64,000 nt of DNA from JBBRVW01 sp038246545 (GCA_038246545.1 JBBRVW010000017.1:1-64000); one strand, 5' to 3'; counted from the stretch's first letter, positions 32,562-43,688 are shown. Numbers and translations are program-made. The notes: a model not told the origin generated them from the letters alone.

Positions 32562-33764
32562 TCAGCGGGCGCCCAGCACGTGCTCGACGGCGAGCTGGTC
32601 GAGCTGGGCGAACGCGTAGCCCCGCTCGGCCGGCGCCTGGACGTCGAAGGACTCGAACGCCGACGCGTCGGCGAGCAGGTCGTCGTACGACTCGCCCTCG
32701 CCCAGCGTGGTTTGCGCGAGCTCACCGACGCGGGACGCGGCCAGCGCCGCCTGCACCGCGGGGTCGGCACGGAACGCGGCGGCCCGCTCCTTGAGCAGCA
32801 GGTAGGTGCGCATGTTCGCGGCCGCCGAGGCCCACACGCCGTCGATGTCCTCGGTGCGCATCGGCTTGTAGTCGAAGTGCCGCGGACCGTCGTACACCGG
32901 CTCAGCGGTGCCGTCGGACGCGCCGCCACCGTTCTCCAGCAGGTCGACGAGGAAGAACGCCGACAGCAGGTCGCCGTGCCCGAACACCAGGTCCTGGTCG
33001 TACTTGGGACCGTGCTGGCCGTTGAGGTCGATGTGGAAGAGCTTGCCCTGCCACAGCGCCTGCGCGATGCCGTGCACGAAGTTGAGCCCCGCCATCTGCT
33101 CGTGCCCGACCTCCGGGTTCACGCCGACCATCTCGTGGTGCTCGAGGGTGGAGATGAACGCCAGAGCGTGGCCCAGGGTCGGCAGCAGGATGTCACCGCG
33201 CGGCTCGTTCGGCTTGGGTTCGATGGCGAACCGCAGGTTGTAGCCGCGGTCGATGGCGTACTGCGCGAGCATGTCGATGCCCTCGGCGTAGCGGGCCAGC
33301 GCCGAGCGCACGTCCTTGGCCGAGTCGGTCTCGGCGCCCTCGCGGCCGCCCCAGAACACGTAGGTCGACGCACCCAGCTCGGCAGCGAGATCCATGTTGC
33401 GCATGACCTTGCGCAGGGCGTAGCGGCGGATCGCGCGGTCGTTGCTGGTGAAGCCACCGTCTTTGAACACGGGATGCGTGAACAGGTTGGTCGTCATCAT
33501 CGGCACGACCAGGCCGGTCTCGTCCAGCGCGGCGCGGAACCGCTTGATGTGGTCGTCGCGCGACGCGTCGTCGCTGCCGAACGGAATGAGGTCGTCGTCG
33601 TGGAACGTGACGCCGTACGCACCGAGCTCGGCCAGCCGGTGCACGGACTCGACCGGGTCCAGCGCCGGCCGGGTCGCGTCACCGAACGGGTCACGTGCCT
33701 GCCAGCCCACGGTCCACAGGCCGAAGGTGAACTTGTCCGCGGGAGTCGGTCGCAGGTCGCTCAT
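32562..33764 (-). CDS. xylA: Xylose isomerase
   Basis: XylA interconverts D-xylose and D-xylulose. This 400-residue protein is of the class I (actinobacterial) length. Catalytic and metal residues are visible: VTFHDDDLIPFG (His and Asp), RFAIEPKPNEPRGD (Glu and Lys), GVNPEVGHEQMAGLNF, and HIDLNGQHGPKYDQDLVFGHGD (metal-site aspartates). ATG 33764 has AGAGGG upstream; a longer in-frame start would overlap the ROK gene. It lies 44 bp after the ROK repressor and 2 bp before xylB. Confidence 0.97.
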   Translation of the reverse strand: MSDLRPTPADKFTFGLWTVGWQARDPFGDATRPALDPVESVHRLAELGAYGVTFHDDDLIPFGSDDASRDDHIKRFRAALDETGLVVPMMTTNLFTHPVFKDGGFTSNDRAIRRYALRKVMRNMDLAAELGASTYVFWGGREGAETDSAKDVRSALARYAEGIDMLAQYAIDRGYNLRFAIEPKPNEPRGDILLPTLGHALAFISTLEHHEMVGVNPEVGHEQMAGLNFVHGIAQALWQGKLFHIDLNGQHGPKYDQDLVFGHGDLLSAFFLVDLLENGGGASDGTAEPVYDGPRHFDYKPMRTEDIDGVWASAAANMRTYLLLKERAAAFRADPAVQAALAASRVGELAQTTLGEGESYDDLLADASAFESFDVQAPAERGYAFAQLDQLAVEHVLGAR

Positions 33765-33808
33765 GATGTCCCTCTCGTCGTCTCGGATCGGTCGGCACTT
33801 CGGGTGTA

Positions 33809-35023
33809 CTACGAGGCAGTCCGTCGGGACAGCTCGAGAAGGGGGTCGGACAGCAGCGGGTCGAATGCGAGCTCGGCGGCCCCGAGCAGCGTCGAGTCGG
33901 CGCCGAGCGCGGGCGCGACCAGGCGCACCTGCTGGACCAGCGCCGCCAGGCCGGTGGCCTCGAACTCGGCACGGACGGTGCTGCCGGCAGCGAGCAGCAC
34001 CGCCTCGAGGGCACCGCCCATGATCACGACCTCGGGGTTGAGGACGTTGACCACGTTGGCCGTGCCGCGGCCCAGCCAGGTCGCCACGTGCTGCAGCGCG
34101 TCGCTGGCCCGGGCGTCGCCCTCGGAGGCTGCGGCGACGACCTCGCGGACGCCGGCGAGCCCCCCGCCCGGAGGTCGGCCCGCGAGCTCGAACAACCGTT
34201 CCTCGCCGCACTCGGTCTCCCAGCAGCCGGTCGAGCCGCAGTGGCACGGCAGGCCGTCGGGGTTGACCAGCGAGTGGCCGACCTCGCCCGCGTAGCCAGC
34301 CCGGCCGCCGAGGGGGCTGCCGCCGGCGAAGATGCCGGCACCGAGGCCGGAGTGACCGGAGAGGTAGACGGCGTCCTCGACCCCGGCCGCCGCTCCCCTC
34401 ACGTGCTCCGCCCGGATGCCGAGGTCGGCGTCGTTGCCGACGGCGACCGGCAGGCCGAGCGCGTCGGCGAGCTCGTGCCCGAGCGGGACGTCGCGCCAGC
34501 CGAGGTTCGGAGCCTGTCGCACCTGGCCGTCGCGGCGGCGGACCATGCCGGGCACGGCCACGCCGGCAGCGACGACCACGGCCCCCGGCCCGACCTCGGC
34601 GAGCAGGGCGGCGCCCTCGGAGGCCAGCGCCGAGGCGACAGCGCGGGGTCGCGGGGTCCGGCCCGGCCAGCTGCTGTCCCGGCGCGACAGCACCACCCCA
34701 CCGAGTCCGACCCGGGCCACCGTGAGGTGCGTGACGCCGACGTCCATCGCCAGCACCTGGACCTGCTCGGTCTCCGGCGAGACGACGTGCGACGGCCGAC
34801 CTCCGCTGCTGGCCGCCCGGCCGGCCTCCTCACGCAGCAGCCCAGCAGCCGCCAGCTCGCCGGTGAGACCACCGATGGTGCTCCGGTTGAGACCCAGGAC
34901 CGCCGTCAGCCGGCTGCGCGCCGTCGGCCCGTGCACGTGCACGTACCTCAGCAGGGTCGACAGGTTGCCCCGGCGGACGTCTTCCGACCTCGTCCCGCGA
35001 GCACCCCGAGCAAGGACCGTCAT
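33809..35023 (-). CDS. ROK-family transcriptional repressor, probably XylR
   Basis: This 404-residue ROK regulator has an N-terminal winged helix (RRGNLSTLLRYVHVHGPTARSRLTAVLGLNRSTIGGLTGEL, about 15-65) and a C-terminal sugar-kinase-like domain with VLAMDVGVTHL, VGNDADLGIRAEH and the zinc motif CHCGSTGCWET. It sits inside the xylose operon between permease and xylA, so it probably senses xylose and represses its own operon; that inference rests on position. The start is ATG 35023, 8 bp after the permease stop. The 15-bp palindrome at 38446-38460 is the best candidate operator. Confidence 0.88.
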   Translation of the reverse strand: MTVLARGARGTRSEDVRRGNLSTLLRYVHVHGPTARSRLTAVLGLNRSTIGGLTGELAAAGLLREEAGRAASSGGRPSHVVSPETEQVQVLAMDVGVTHLTVARVGLGGVVLSRRDSSWPGRTPRPRAVASALASEGAALLAEVGPGAVVVAAGVAVPGMVRRRDGQVRQAPNLGWRDVPLGHELADALGLPVAVGNDADLGIRAEHVRGAAAGVEDAVYLSGHSGLGAGIFAGGSPLGGRAGYAGEVGHSLVNPDGLPCHCGSTGCWETECGEERLFELAGRPPGGGLAGVREVVAAASEGDARASDALQHVATWLGRGTANVVNVLNPEVVIMGGALEAVLLAAGSTVRAEFEATGLAALVQQVRLVAPALGADSTLLGAAELAFDPLLSDPLLELSRRTAS

Positions 35024-35031
35024 GTGATCCG

Positions 35032-36288
35032 CTAGCCGCGCCCGGAGGCAGCCGCCCGCTTGCGCGAGAGCGCGTCCACGCCCGCCGCGAGGAGCAGCAC
35101 CAGGCCGGTGACCATGTACACCACGGCGGCGGCCTGGTTGAGCAGCAGCATGCCGTTGGCGACGACGGCCACCACCAGGCCGCCGATGATCGCGTCGACC
35201 GGCCGTCCCTTGCCGCCGAACAGGCTGGTACCGCCGATGACCGCCGCACCGACCGCGTAGAGCAGCGTCTCGCCGCCGCCGGTCGAGGGGGTGACCGAGT
35301 TGACCCGGCTGGCGAGCAGCACCCCGGCGACGGCGGCGATCGTGGAGCACAGCACGAAACAGAGCAGCCGGATCCGCGCCACGTTGATGCCGGCCCGCCG
35401 CGCCGCCTCGGCGTTGCCGCCGACGGCGTAGACGTGCCGGCCGAAGACGGTGCGCGTGAGGAGCATGCTCAGCAGGACGAGAAGCACGAGCACGACCGGG
35501 ATCACGATCGGCACACCCTTGATCGAGGTCACCGCGACGTTCCGGCTGCGCTCGATGCTCAGGTAGTAGGTGCACAAGCCGAGAAGCACGGTCAGCGCGA
35601 CGATCTTCACCAGCCACACCGTCGGGGACTGGGTCACCAGCCCACGCTTCCGCCGGGTCTGCATCTGCAGGAAGGTGATCCCGGCATAGGCCACCACGAT
35701 GCCGAGGAAGACCAGCCAGCCGAGCCAGATCGGCAGGTTGTTGGACATGATCGCCAGGATCGTGCCGCTCTTGATCCTGATCGTGCCGCCCTGGCCGATG
35801 ACCTTGAGCAGGATGCCCTGCAGGGCGAGGAACAGCGCCAGGGTCACGACGAAGGAGGGGATGCCGATCCGCGAGACGAGGATGCCGATGAACAGACCGA
35901 TCACGGCACCAGTCGCCAGACAGGCCAGGACGCCGAAGTACCACGGCTGGTCGTGTCGGGTCGCGACGACGCCGAGGATCCCACCCGCGACACCTGCCGT
36001 GAAGCCGGCCGACAGGTCGATCTCGCCCAGGAGCAGCACGAACACCAGCCCCATCGCGATGACGATGACCGGTGCGCTCTGGATCAGCAGGTTCGCGAAG
36101 TTGAACGGGTTCGTGAACGTGTCCGGCCGCAGCGAGGAGAACACGATCACGAGCAGGGCAAGGCCGAGGATGGCCGGCAGTGGTCCCACGTCGCCGCCGC
36201 GCAGCCGCGCGACGTACTCACGGAAGGAGTCCGAGAGCGATGTCTGCGTGACGTTCGAGGAGTCCAGCGGCTCGTCTGCGGTGCTCAC
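35032..36288 (-). CDS. xylH: Sugar ABC transporter permease, xylose type
   Basis: This 418-residue membrane subunit of a CUT2 (ribose/xylose) ABC importer has about ten membrane segments and the family patterns FVLLLGEIDLSAGFTAGVAGGILGV, GIPSFVVTLALFLALQGI and the cytoplasmic-loop AVGGNAEAARRAGINVARIRLLCF. An insertion between two membrane segments (QTRRKRGLVTQSPTVWLVKI) makes it longer than RbsC and similar to XylH. The N-terminus is cytosolic. The start overlaps the ATPase stop by 4 bp. Confidence 0.93.
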   Translation of the reverse strand: MSTADEPLDSSNVTQTSLSDSFREYVARLRGGDVGPLPAILGLALLVIVFSSLRPDTFTNPFNFANLLIQSAPVIVIAMGLVFVLLLGEIDLSAGFTAGVAGGILGVVATRHDQPWYFGVLACLATGAVIGLFIGILVSRIGIPSFVVTLALFLALQGILLKVIGQGGTIRIKSGTILAIMSNNLPIWLGWLVFLGIVVAYAGITFLQMQTRRKRGLVTQSPTVWLVKIVALTVLLGLCTYYLSIERSRNVAVTSIKGVPIVIPVVLVLLVLLSMLLTRTVFGRHVYAVGGNAEAARRAGINVARIRLLCFVLCSTIAAVAGVLLASRVNSVTPSTGGGETLLYAVGAAVIGGTSLFGGKGRPVDAIIGGLVVAVVANGMLLLNQAAAVVYMVTGLVLLLAAGVDALSRKRAAASGRG

Positions 36289-37133
36289 GACTGCGCTCCG
36301 TCCGTGGTGGTCGTCCCGGATCCGTCATCCGGTGCGTCGGCCTCATCCGCCTCGTCAGTGCGTGCTCCGCCGGTGATCAGCTTCACGATCTCGGAGTGGT
36401 CGACGTCCTTGGCCTCGACCTGTGCGGTCATGCGGCCCAGGTAGAGCACGGCGATGTCGTCAGCGACGGCGAGGACGTCGTTCATGTTGTGCGAGATCAG
36501 GATGACCGCGAGGCCGTTGTCGGCGAGGCGGCGGACCAGCCGCAGCACCTGCTCGGTCTGCGCCACACCCAGGGCGGCAGTGGGCTCGTCCAGGATCACG
36601 AGCTTGGAGTTCCAGAGGACGGCGCGTGCGATCGCCACTGTCTGGCGCTGTCCGCCTGACAGGCTCGCGACCTTCTGCCGGATGGACTTGACGGTACGCA
36701 CGGACAGGCTGGCGAGAGTCTCGGCCGCCCGCTGCTCCATCGTGAGCTCGTCCAGCACGCCGGACGAGGTGACTTCGCGGCCCAGGTAGAGGTTCTGGAC
36801 GATGTCCAGGTTGTCGCACAGTGCGAGGTCCTGGTAGACGACCTCGACGCCCAGGGCGTTTGCCTGCTTGGGGTTGTGGACGTGCACCGGCTTGCCCTCG
36901 AAGAGGTAGTCGCCGCTGTCGAACGGGTGGATGCCCGCGATCCCCTTGATCAGCGTGCTCTTGCCGGCACCGTTGTCTCCGACCAGGGCGGTCACCCGAC
37001 CCAGCCGCGCGGTGAGCGTGACGTCGTGCAGGACCTGCACGGCGCCGAAGCTCTTGTCGATTCCCCGCAGCTCGAGCAGTGGAGCGGAGTCGGTGGAGCC
37101 GGGTCGCCCCGCATCGGTGGTCGTCGCTGTCAT
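36285..37133 (-). CDS. xylG: Sugar ABC transporter ATP-binding protein
   Basis: This 282-residue ATPase has Walker A GDNGAGKST, Q-loop VVYQDLALCDNLD, signature LSGGQRQ, Walker B KLVILDEPTAAL and H-loop ISHNMND. CUT2 systems often use a double-length ATPase of about 500 residues; this one is a single domain and probably works as a homodimer. The C-terminal tail is rich in Asp, Glu and Thr. It lies 131 bp after the binding-protein gene, with a hairpin between. Confidence 0.93.
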   Translation of the reverse strand: MTATTTDAGRPGSTDSAPLLELRGIDKSFGAVQVLHDVTLTARLGRVTALVGDNGAGKSTLIKGIAGIHPFDSGDYLFEGKPVHVHNPKQANALGVEVVYQDLALCDNLDIVQNLYLGREVTSSGVLDELTMEQRAAETLASLSVRTVKSIRQKVASLSGGQRQTVAIARAVLWNSKLVILDEPTAALGVAQTEQVLRLVRRLADNGLAVILISHNMNDVLAVADDIAVLYLGRMTAQVEAKDVDHSEIVKLITGGARTDEADEADAPDDGSGTTTTDGAQS

Positions 37134-37218
37134 GGCACCTCGCCTGCCTCGCTGGTGGTCGACCGCTCTCCGCGGTGGGACGACGGCACGCTAGCGGCCT
37201 GCGCAGGTGCCGGGGGCA

Positions 37219-37255
37219 GAGGCCCGGCCGGGGATGTTCTCCCCGACCGGGCCTC
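37219..37255 (-). terminator. Hairpin between binding-protein and ATPase genes
   Basis: GAGGCCCGGCCGGGGA (37219-37234) pairs with TCCCCGACCGGGCCTC (37240-37255) at 15 of 16 positions, the exception being G-U compatible, around a 5-nt loop. It starts 10 bp after the binding-protein stop. Such a structure commonly attenuates read-through or stabilises the upstream message, giving more binding protein than membrane parts. Confidence 0.7.
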
Positions 37256-37264
37256 CCGTCCCTG

Positions 37265-38392
37265 CTAGCTGAGGCCGAGCTTGGTGCAGGCGGCAGCGAA
37301 CGCGCCGGTGCAGACCTTGTCGACCGTGGTGTAGCCGGCGTCGAACGGCGCCTTGATGTTGTCCTGCGTCACCCACACGGGCGTCGCGAACACCGAGTCG
37401 ACCGTGCGGCCGGCCTCGGAGTCGTCGACGGTGCCGTTGACGAGCGACTTGGCCGAGCCGTCGTTCTTGAGGATCGCGATGGCGACGTCCGCCGCCGCCT
37501 TCGCCTCGAGGTTGACGTCCTTGAACACGGTGCCGCACTGGGTGCCCGCGATCACGCGCTGCAGTCCCTCGTCGGAGGCGTCCTGGCCGGTGACCGGGAC
37601 CTTGCCGGCAAGCTTGTTGTTCTTCAGCACGGTCACGATCCCGCCGGCCATGGTGTCGTTGGCCGAGATCACGCCGTCGATCTTGCCGTTGTTCTGGGTG
37701 AAGATCTGCTCGAACGTGGTCTGCGCGACGGTGGCGTCCCACTTGCCGGTCTGGTCGCCGACGATCTTGTAGTCACCGCTGTCGACCTTCGGCTTCAGCG
37801 CCCCGTCGTAGCCCTCCTTGAACAGCGCCGCGTTGTTGTCGGTCGGGTCGCCGTTGATCTCGGCGATGTTGGCCTGCGTCTTGCCGGCGTCGTCCAGGCA
37901 CGTGATGAGGCCTTCACCCATGAGGGTGCCGACCTGGACGTTGTCGAAGGACACGTAGTAGTCGGCCGACCCGCCGAGCGTGAGCCGGTCGTAGTCGATG
38001 CTCGGGATGCCTGAGTCCTTGGCCTTCTTCTCGCAGGCTGCGCCGCTCGCGGAGTCCAGGTTCACGATCATCAGCACGTTGACGCCGACGTTGATCATCG
38101 AGTCGCACAGCGAGGCGAACTTCGTCACGCCCCCGGATGCGTTCTGGATGTCGGCCGAGTAGCCAGCAGCCTCGATCGCCTTCTGCAGCGCCGGCCGGTC
38201 GTTGTTCTCCCAGCGGGGCGACGTGGCGGCGTCGGGCAGGATCACGCCCACCTTGCCGCCCGCGCTGCTGTCGCTGCTGCCGCTGGCCGAGCTGCCGCTG
38301 CCGGTGGTCGAGCCTCCGCTGCTGCCGCCGCAGGCGGTCAGGAGCAGCGGGAGGACGACCAGGCCGGCCACCGCCATCTTTCGCATCCGCAT
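37265..38392 (-). CDS. xylF: Sugar (xylose) ABC transporter substrate-binding lipoprotein
   Basis: This 375-residue protein has a lipoprotein signal (VLPLLLTACGG, Cys near 20), then a Ser/Gly linker, then a type I periplasmic-binding fold. VGVILPDAATSPRWENNDRPALQKAIEAAG is typical of the xylose/ribose family, as are NLDSASGAACEKKAKDSGIPSIDYDRL and ISANDTMAGGIVTVLKNN. Four cysteines in the mature part are unusual and may form disulfides. ATG 38392 has AAGGG about 10 nt upstream; the Met two codons later is possible. It is the first gene of the xylose operon. Confidence 0.92.
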   Translation of the reverse strand: MRMRKMAVAGLVVLPLLLTACGGSSGGSTTGSGSSASGSSDSSAGGKVGVILPDAATSPRWENNDRPALQKAIEAAGYSADIQNASGGVTKFASLCDSMINVGVNVLMIVNLDSASGAACEKKAKDSGIPSIDYDRLTLGGSADYYVSFDNVQVGTLMGEGLITCLDDAGKTQANIAEINGDPTDNNAALFKEGYDGALKPKVDSGDYKIVGDQTGKWDATVAQTTFEQIFTQNNGKIDGVISANDTMAGGIVTVLKNNKLAGKVPVTGQDASDEGLQRVIAGTQCGTVFKDVNLEAKAAADVAIAILKNDGSAKSLVNGTVDDSEAGRTVDSVFATPVWVTQDNIKAPFDAGYTTVDKVCTGAFAAACTKLGLS

Positions 38393-38445
38393 GACGTGGT
38401 GCCCTTCCGATCGGGAGCGGCACCGAGGGGACGGGCCGCAGGAAT

Positions 38446-38460
38446 GTTGTGGGCCACAAC
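38446..38460. promoter_or_regulatory. Candidate ROK/XylR operator
   Basis: GTTGTGGGCCACAAC is a perfect 15-bp inverted repeat with a central G, 54 bp before the binding-protein start. On the minus strand TTGTGA (38487-38492 region) and a CAGTAC-like element lie just upstream. The position suits repression by the operon's own ROK protein. Confidence 0.55.
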
Positions 38461-38720
38461 GTACTGACCTGCAGGCGCCCCGGGAAGTCACAAGTTCGTA
38501 ACGGGTCGAAACGCCCGAGTCGCCCCGTCGATCCCACCGGGCTCACAGGTAACCCGGGCGGTGCGGGTCAGACCCCTGTCGGTGCAGGCGGTCAGTCCTG
38601 GCGGGTCCCGTGGCGCGCCGTTGGGGGTGCGGTCATGGCAGCAAGGACGCGGACGCTGCACCTGCCAGGGCCGGGCGCCGTCGGTCCCAGCAGGTGGGAC
38701 GCGCGGGGTGCTTCACGTGT

Positions 38721-38768
38721 CGTACTGGTGCTTTGCAGGGCGTGCACGCCACGCAAAGCACGAGTACG
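38721..38768. repeat. 48-bp imperfect palindrome
   Basis: Two 24-nt arms (38721-38744 and 38745-38768) match at 21 of 24 positions with no loop. The centre is the perfect palindrome GGCGTGCACGCC, and the outer part contains GTGCTTTGC / GCAAAGCAC. It lies in otherwise empty DNA between aconitase and the xylose operon. Confidence 0.75.
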
Positions 38769-38906
38769 CCCCGCCAAGCGAGCAGACCGTCCCACGGATC
38801 GAGACCGACGGCGGGCAGCCCGGCAGGCGAAGGCCGTTCTGTTCCCCAGCCGCTCTGAGGGCGGCCACGGCGGCGGGACAGACACCGGCCCCACCCGCCG
38901 TCACCA

Positions 38907-41711
<2,805 letters not shown>

Positions 41712-41789
41712 GAGGGTCTCCTCTCGTCGTGCACCACTGCAAGCCATCCTGCCCGGGTGGTGCAGGCTCGCCGCACCCGGTGCCAACAC

Positions 41790-41811
41790 GATATCTCGAC
41801 GTCAAGATATC
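41790..41811. promoter_or_regulatory. Palindromic operator candidate between acnA and the thioesterase gene
   Basis: GATATCTCGAC (41790-41800) and GTCAAGATATC (41801-41811) form a 22-bp inverted repeat with one mismatched pair. AT-rich palindromes of this shape are used by MarR-type regulators; a MarR protein (TamR) is reported to control aconitase in Streptomyces, as I recall. The site is 79 bp from acnA and 45 bp from the thioesterase start. Confidence 0.6.
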
Positions 41812-41855
41812 TGTCCAGCACCGATCTCCCCGGAGGCCCAGGAGAGGATCGCCAC

Positions 41856-42278
41856 GTGACGACCGACCGCGACGACGTGCGCGCAAGCCTCGGGCGCCAG
41901 GCGTTCATGACTCTGTTGGGTGCCACGGCCACGACGGTCGACCCGGGCCACGTCCGGATCGAGCTGCCCTACCGCGAGGACCTCTGCCAGCAGAACGGCT
42001 TCCTCCACGCCGGCGTCCTGACGTCGATCGCGGACTCCGCGTGCGGCTACGCCGCTCTCACGCTCATGCCGGCGGGCAGCGACGTCCTCTCGGTCGAGTT
42101 CAAGGTCAACCTGCTCGCCCCGGGACGCGGGGAGCGTTTCCGGGCCGATGCCCGGGTCGTCCGCAGTGGCCGGACGTTGACCGTGTGCCAGGCCGAGGTG
42201 GTGGCCTCCTCGAGCGGCGTGGACGACGTCACCGTGGCGCTGATGCAGGCGACGATGATCGCCCGGCCACCGCGCTGA
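41856..42278 (+). CDS. PaaI-like hotdog-fold thioesterase
   Basis: This 140-residue protein has the single hotdog domain of the PaaI/4HBT group: YREDLCQQNGFLHAGVLTSIADSACGYAAL (the HAG and acidic helix region) and EFKVNLLAPGRGERFRADARVVRSGRTL. It probably hydrolyses an acyl- or phenylacyl-CoA thioester. GTG 41856 has GGAGAGG about 8 nt upstream. It shares a palindromic intergenic region with aconitase, so both may answer one regulator. Confidence 0.87.
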   Translation: MTTDRDDVRASLGRQAFMTLLGATATTVDPGHVRIELPYREDLCQQNGFLHAGVLTSIADSACGYAALTLMPAGSDVLSVEFKVNLLAPGRGERFRADARVVRSGRTLTVCQAEVVASSSGVDDVTVALMQATMIARPPR

Positions 42279-42379
42279 GCGACGAGGTGCGAGCCGTGCC
42301 CTGCCCCGTGGCGCGCGGCACGTTCGACCCGGTGCGAGCACTGGCCATTTCTGCCCTCCCGCTACTGCGGTTACGGGCG

Positions 42380-42385
42380 TACGCT
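42380..42385 (+). promoter_or_regulatory. -10 element of the small membrane-protein gene
   Basis: TACGCT lies 6 nt before GTG 42392, which supports that short gene being real. Confidence 0.45.
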
Positions 42386-42391
42386 GCCGCC

Positions 42392-42694
42392 GTGGCCACC
42401 GTTTCCAGGCCTCGTTCCGGGCGCGAGAGCCTCCAGTACTTCGCCGAGCTGCAACGGCAGGTCGGTGAGCGCGTCGCGCCGTTGCGCACCCGGCAGCGGC
42501 TCCGCCGGCGCGCCCGCATCCGTCGGCTGGTCGGGCGCGCCGTGCTGCTGATGGTCCCGGTGCTGGTGGCAGTGCTGCTCGCACTCGACGCCGGCGGCAG
42601 CCGTACCTGGCTCGGCGACCGGTGGCAGGACGTGACCCGGTCGGCGACGACACCCGACCAGCAGTCGAGTGCCGCTGCCTCCCCCGGCTCCTAG
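42392..42694 (+). CDS. Small single-pass membrane protein
   Basis: A 100-residue protein I do not recognise. It has a basic N-terminal half (LRTRQRLRRRARIRRLVGR), one membrane segment (AVLLMVPVLVAVLLAL, about 51-67), and a short outside tail (SRTWLGDRWQDVTRS). A longer in-frame reading upstream exists, but the leaderless TACGCT element fixes GTG 42392. Its stop and that of the next leftward gene share the bases CTAG. Confidence 0.6.
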   Translation: MATVSRPRSGRESLQYFAELQRQVGERVAPLRTRQRLRRRARIRRLVGRAVLLMVPVLVAVLLALDAGGSRTWLGDRWQDVTRSATTPDQQSSAAASPGS

Positions 42695-43188
42695 GCAGGG
42701 GCGACCCGGTCCCGATGGTCCGGCCAGGCGATCGGGGGACGACCCTGCGACTGCTCGACGAACTGGTCGAGGAACCAGCGGCGGTAGGCCACCACGGGTG
42801 CCGGGGACTCCAGGGTGAGCAGCAGCCGCCCCTCCCGGCAGTACTCGTCGATCTCGTCGAAGATCGACCCCAGCTGCGCGGCGGCGACGGCCGCCGAGGC
42901 CGGCACCGAGTAGACCAGGTCGACCGACTCGCGACCCTCCTGGACGGCCCTGGCCAGCTGGCTCTCCTGCTCAGCGGTGAACATCGAGTAGCGGGCGCTG
43001 AGGGCGGAGACCAGCTCGACGAACCGCTGCGGGAGGCCACCGGGGTCGCCCCGCTGGTGGACCTGCTCGGCGACGAGCACCAGCTCGCGCGTGATCTCGT
43101 CCGTGTGCTGCTGGGCAGCCGTCTGGAGCCCGATCGGGATCTGCCCGACGACGACGGTGATGAGCTCCTCGTCGGCCGGCGAGGTCAC
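42691..43188 (-). CDS. Hypothetical partner of an HATPase protein
   Basis: I do not recognise this 165-residue protein. It is mostly helical: ELITVVVGQIPIGLQTAAQQHTDEITRELVLVAEQV, then FVELVSALSARYSMFTAEQESQLARAVQEGRESVDLVYSVP, then a compact C-terminal part ending PPIAWPDHRDRVAPA. GTG 43188 overlaps the stop of the ATP-binding protein gene by 4 bp, so it is made with it and may be an antagonist or sensor of that kinase-like protein. Confidence 0.7.
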   Translation of the reverse strand: MTSPADEELITVVVGQIPIGLQTAAQQHTDEITRELVLVAEQVHQRGDPGGLPQRFVELVSALSARYSMFTAEQESQLARAVQEGRESVDLVYSVPASAAVAAAQLGSIFDEIDEYCREGRLLLTLESPAPVVAYRRWFLDQFVEQSQGRPPIAWPDHRDRVAPA

Positions 43189-43688
43189 GCCGCCGCCCGG
43201 GAGCCGGTCCGGACGCTCGCGGCGCCACCGCGGGGCAGCACGCGGTGCCGGCGCGGGTCGCCGGGCCGTCCGGGGCCGGCTGTCGTCAACCCCGAGCCGG
43301 GACCCTCGAAGACCTCGCGGTCCGGCGCGACGCGGCACCAGACCGTCTTGCCGGTGGAGCTCGCCTCGACACCCCACGCGGTGCTCAGCGCCTCGACGAG
43401 CGCGATGCCGCGGCCGGTCGTGGCGTCGCTGCCGTAGCGGCGTGCCTGCGGCGGCACCGGGGAGGAGTCGGTCACCTCCACGAGGAGGGCGTGCGGCTCC
43501 AGGACCAGGTGCACCGTGTAGGCGCTGCGCGCGTGCAGGGCGGCGTTGGTGGCAAGCTCGGTGAGCACCTGCGCGGCACCCATCTCGTAGTCGGCCGCCA
43601 GCCAGTCGTCGAGCGCGGCCCGGAGGAACCTCCGCGCCTCACCGATGGAGCTGAGCTCGGCAGGAAGGGTCAGGGACGCCTCGGGCAC
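43185..43688 (-). CDS. ATP-binding anti-sigma-factor-like protein (HATPase, RsbW/SpoIIAB type)
   Basis: This 167-residue protein consists of a GHKL ATPase domain with the N-box VLTELATNAALHARSAYTV, the G1 box VEVTDSSP, and the G2 region GRGIALVEALSTAWGV. The C-terminal 40 residues are disordered and Gly/Arg-rich. Proteins of this size phosphorylate anti-anti-sigma factors or bind sigma factors in stress and development networks. No sigma factor or STAS protein is next to it. GTG 43688 lies 5 bp after the RNA methyltransferase stop, so these genes form one leftward unit. Confidence 0.83.
   Translation of the reverse strand: MPEASLTLPAELSSIGEARRFLRAALDDWLAADYEMGAAQVLTELATNAALHARSAYTVHLVLEPHALLVEVTDSSPVPPQARRYGSDATTGRGIALVEALSTAWGVEASSTGKTVWCRVAPDREVFEGPGSGLTTAGPGRPGDPRRHRVLPRGGAASVRTGSRAAA

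Larger units (their letters stand above)
38393..38906. other. 514-bp non-coding gap upstream of the xylose operon
   Basis: I see no convincing gene here. Overlapping frames exist on both strands, but all are Arg/Pro/Ala-rich with no ribosome-binding site. The segment holds a 15-bp palindrome (38446-38460) next to the xylose operon, a 48-bp imperfect palindrome (38721-38768), and a weak GC stem (near 38868-38902) just after aconitase. A small RNA is possible but not shown. Confidence 0.5.

Noticed and set aside
38571..38906. Possible small genes in the gap between acnA and the xylose operon
   Set aside because: Several overlapping frames exist on both strands, all with random composition and interrupted by the 48-bp palindrome. 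None has a ribosome-binding site.
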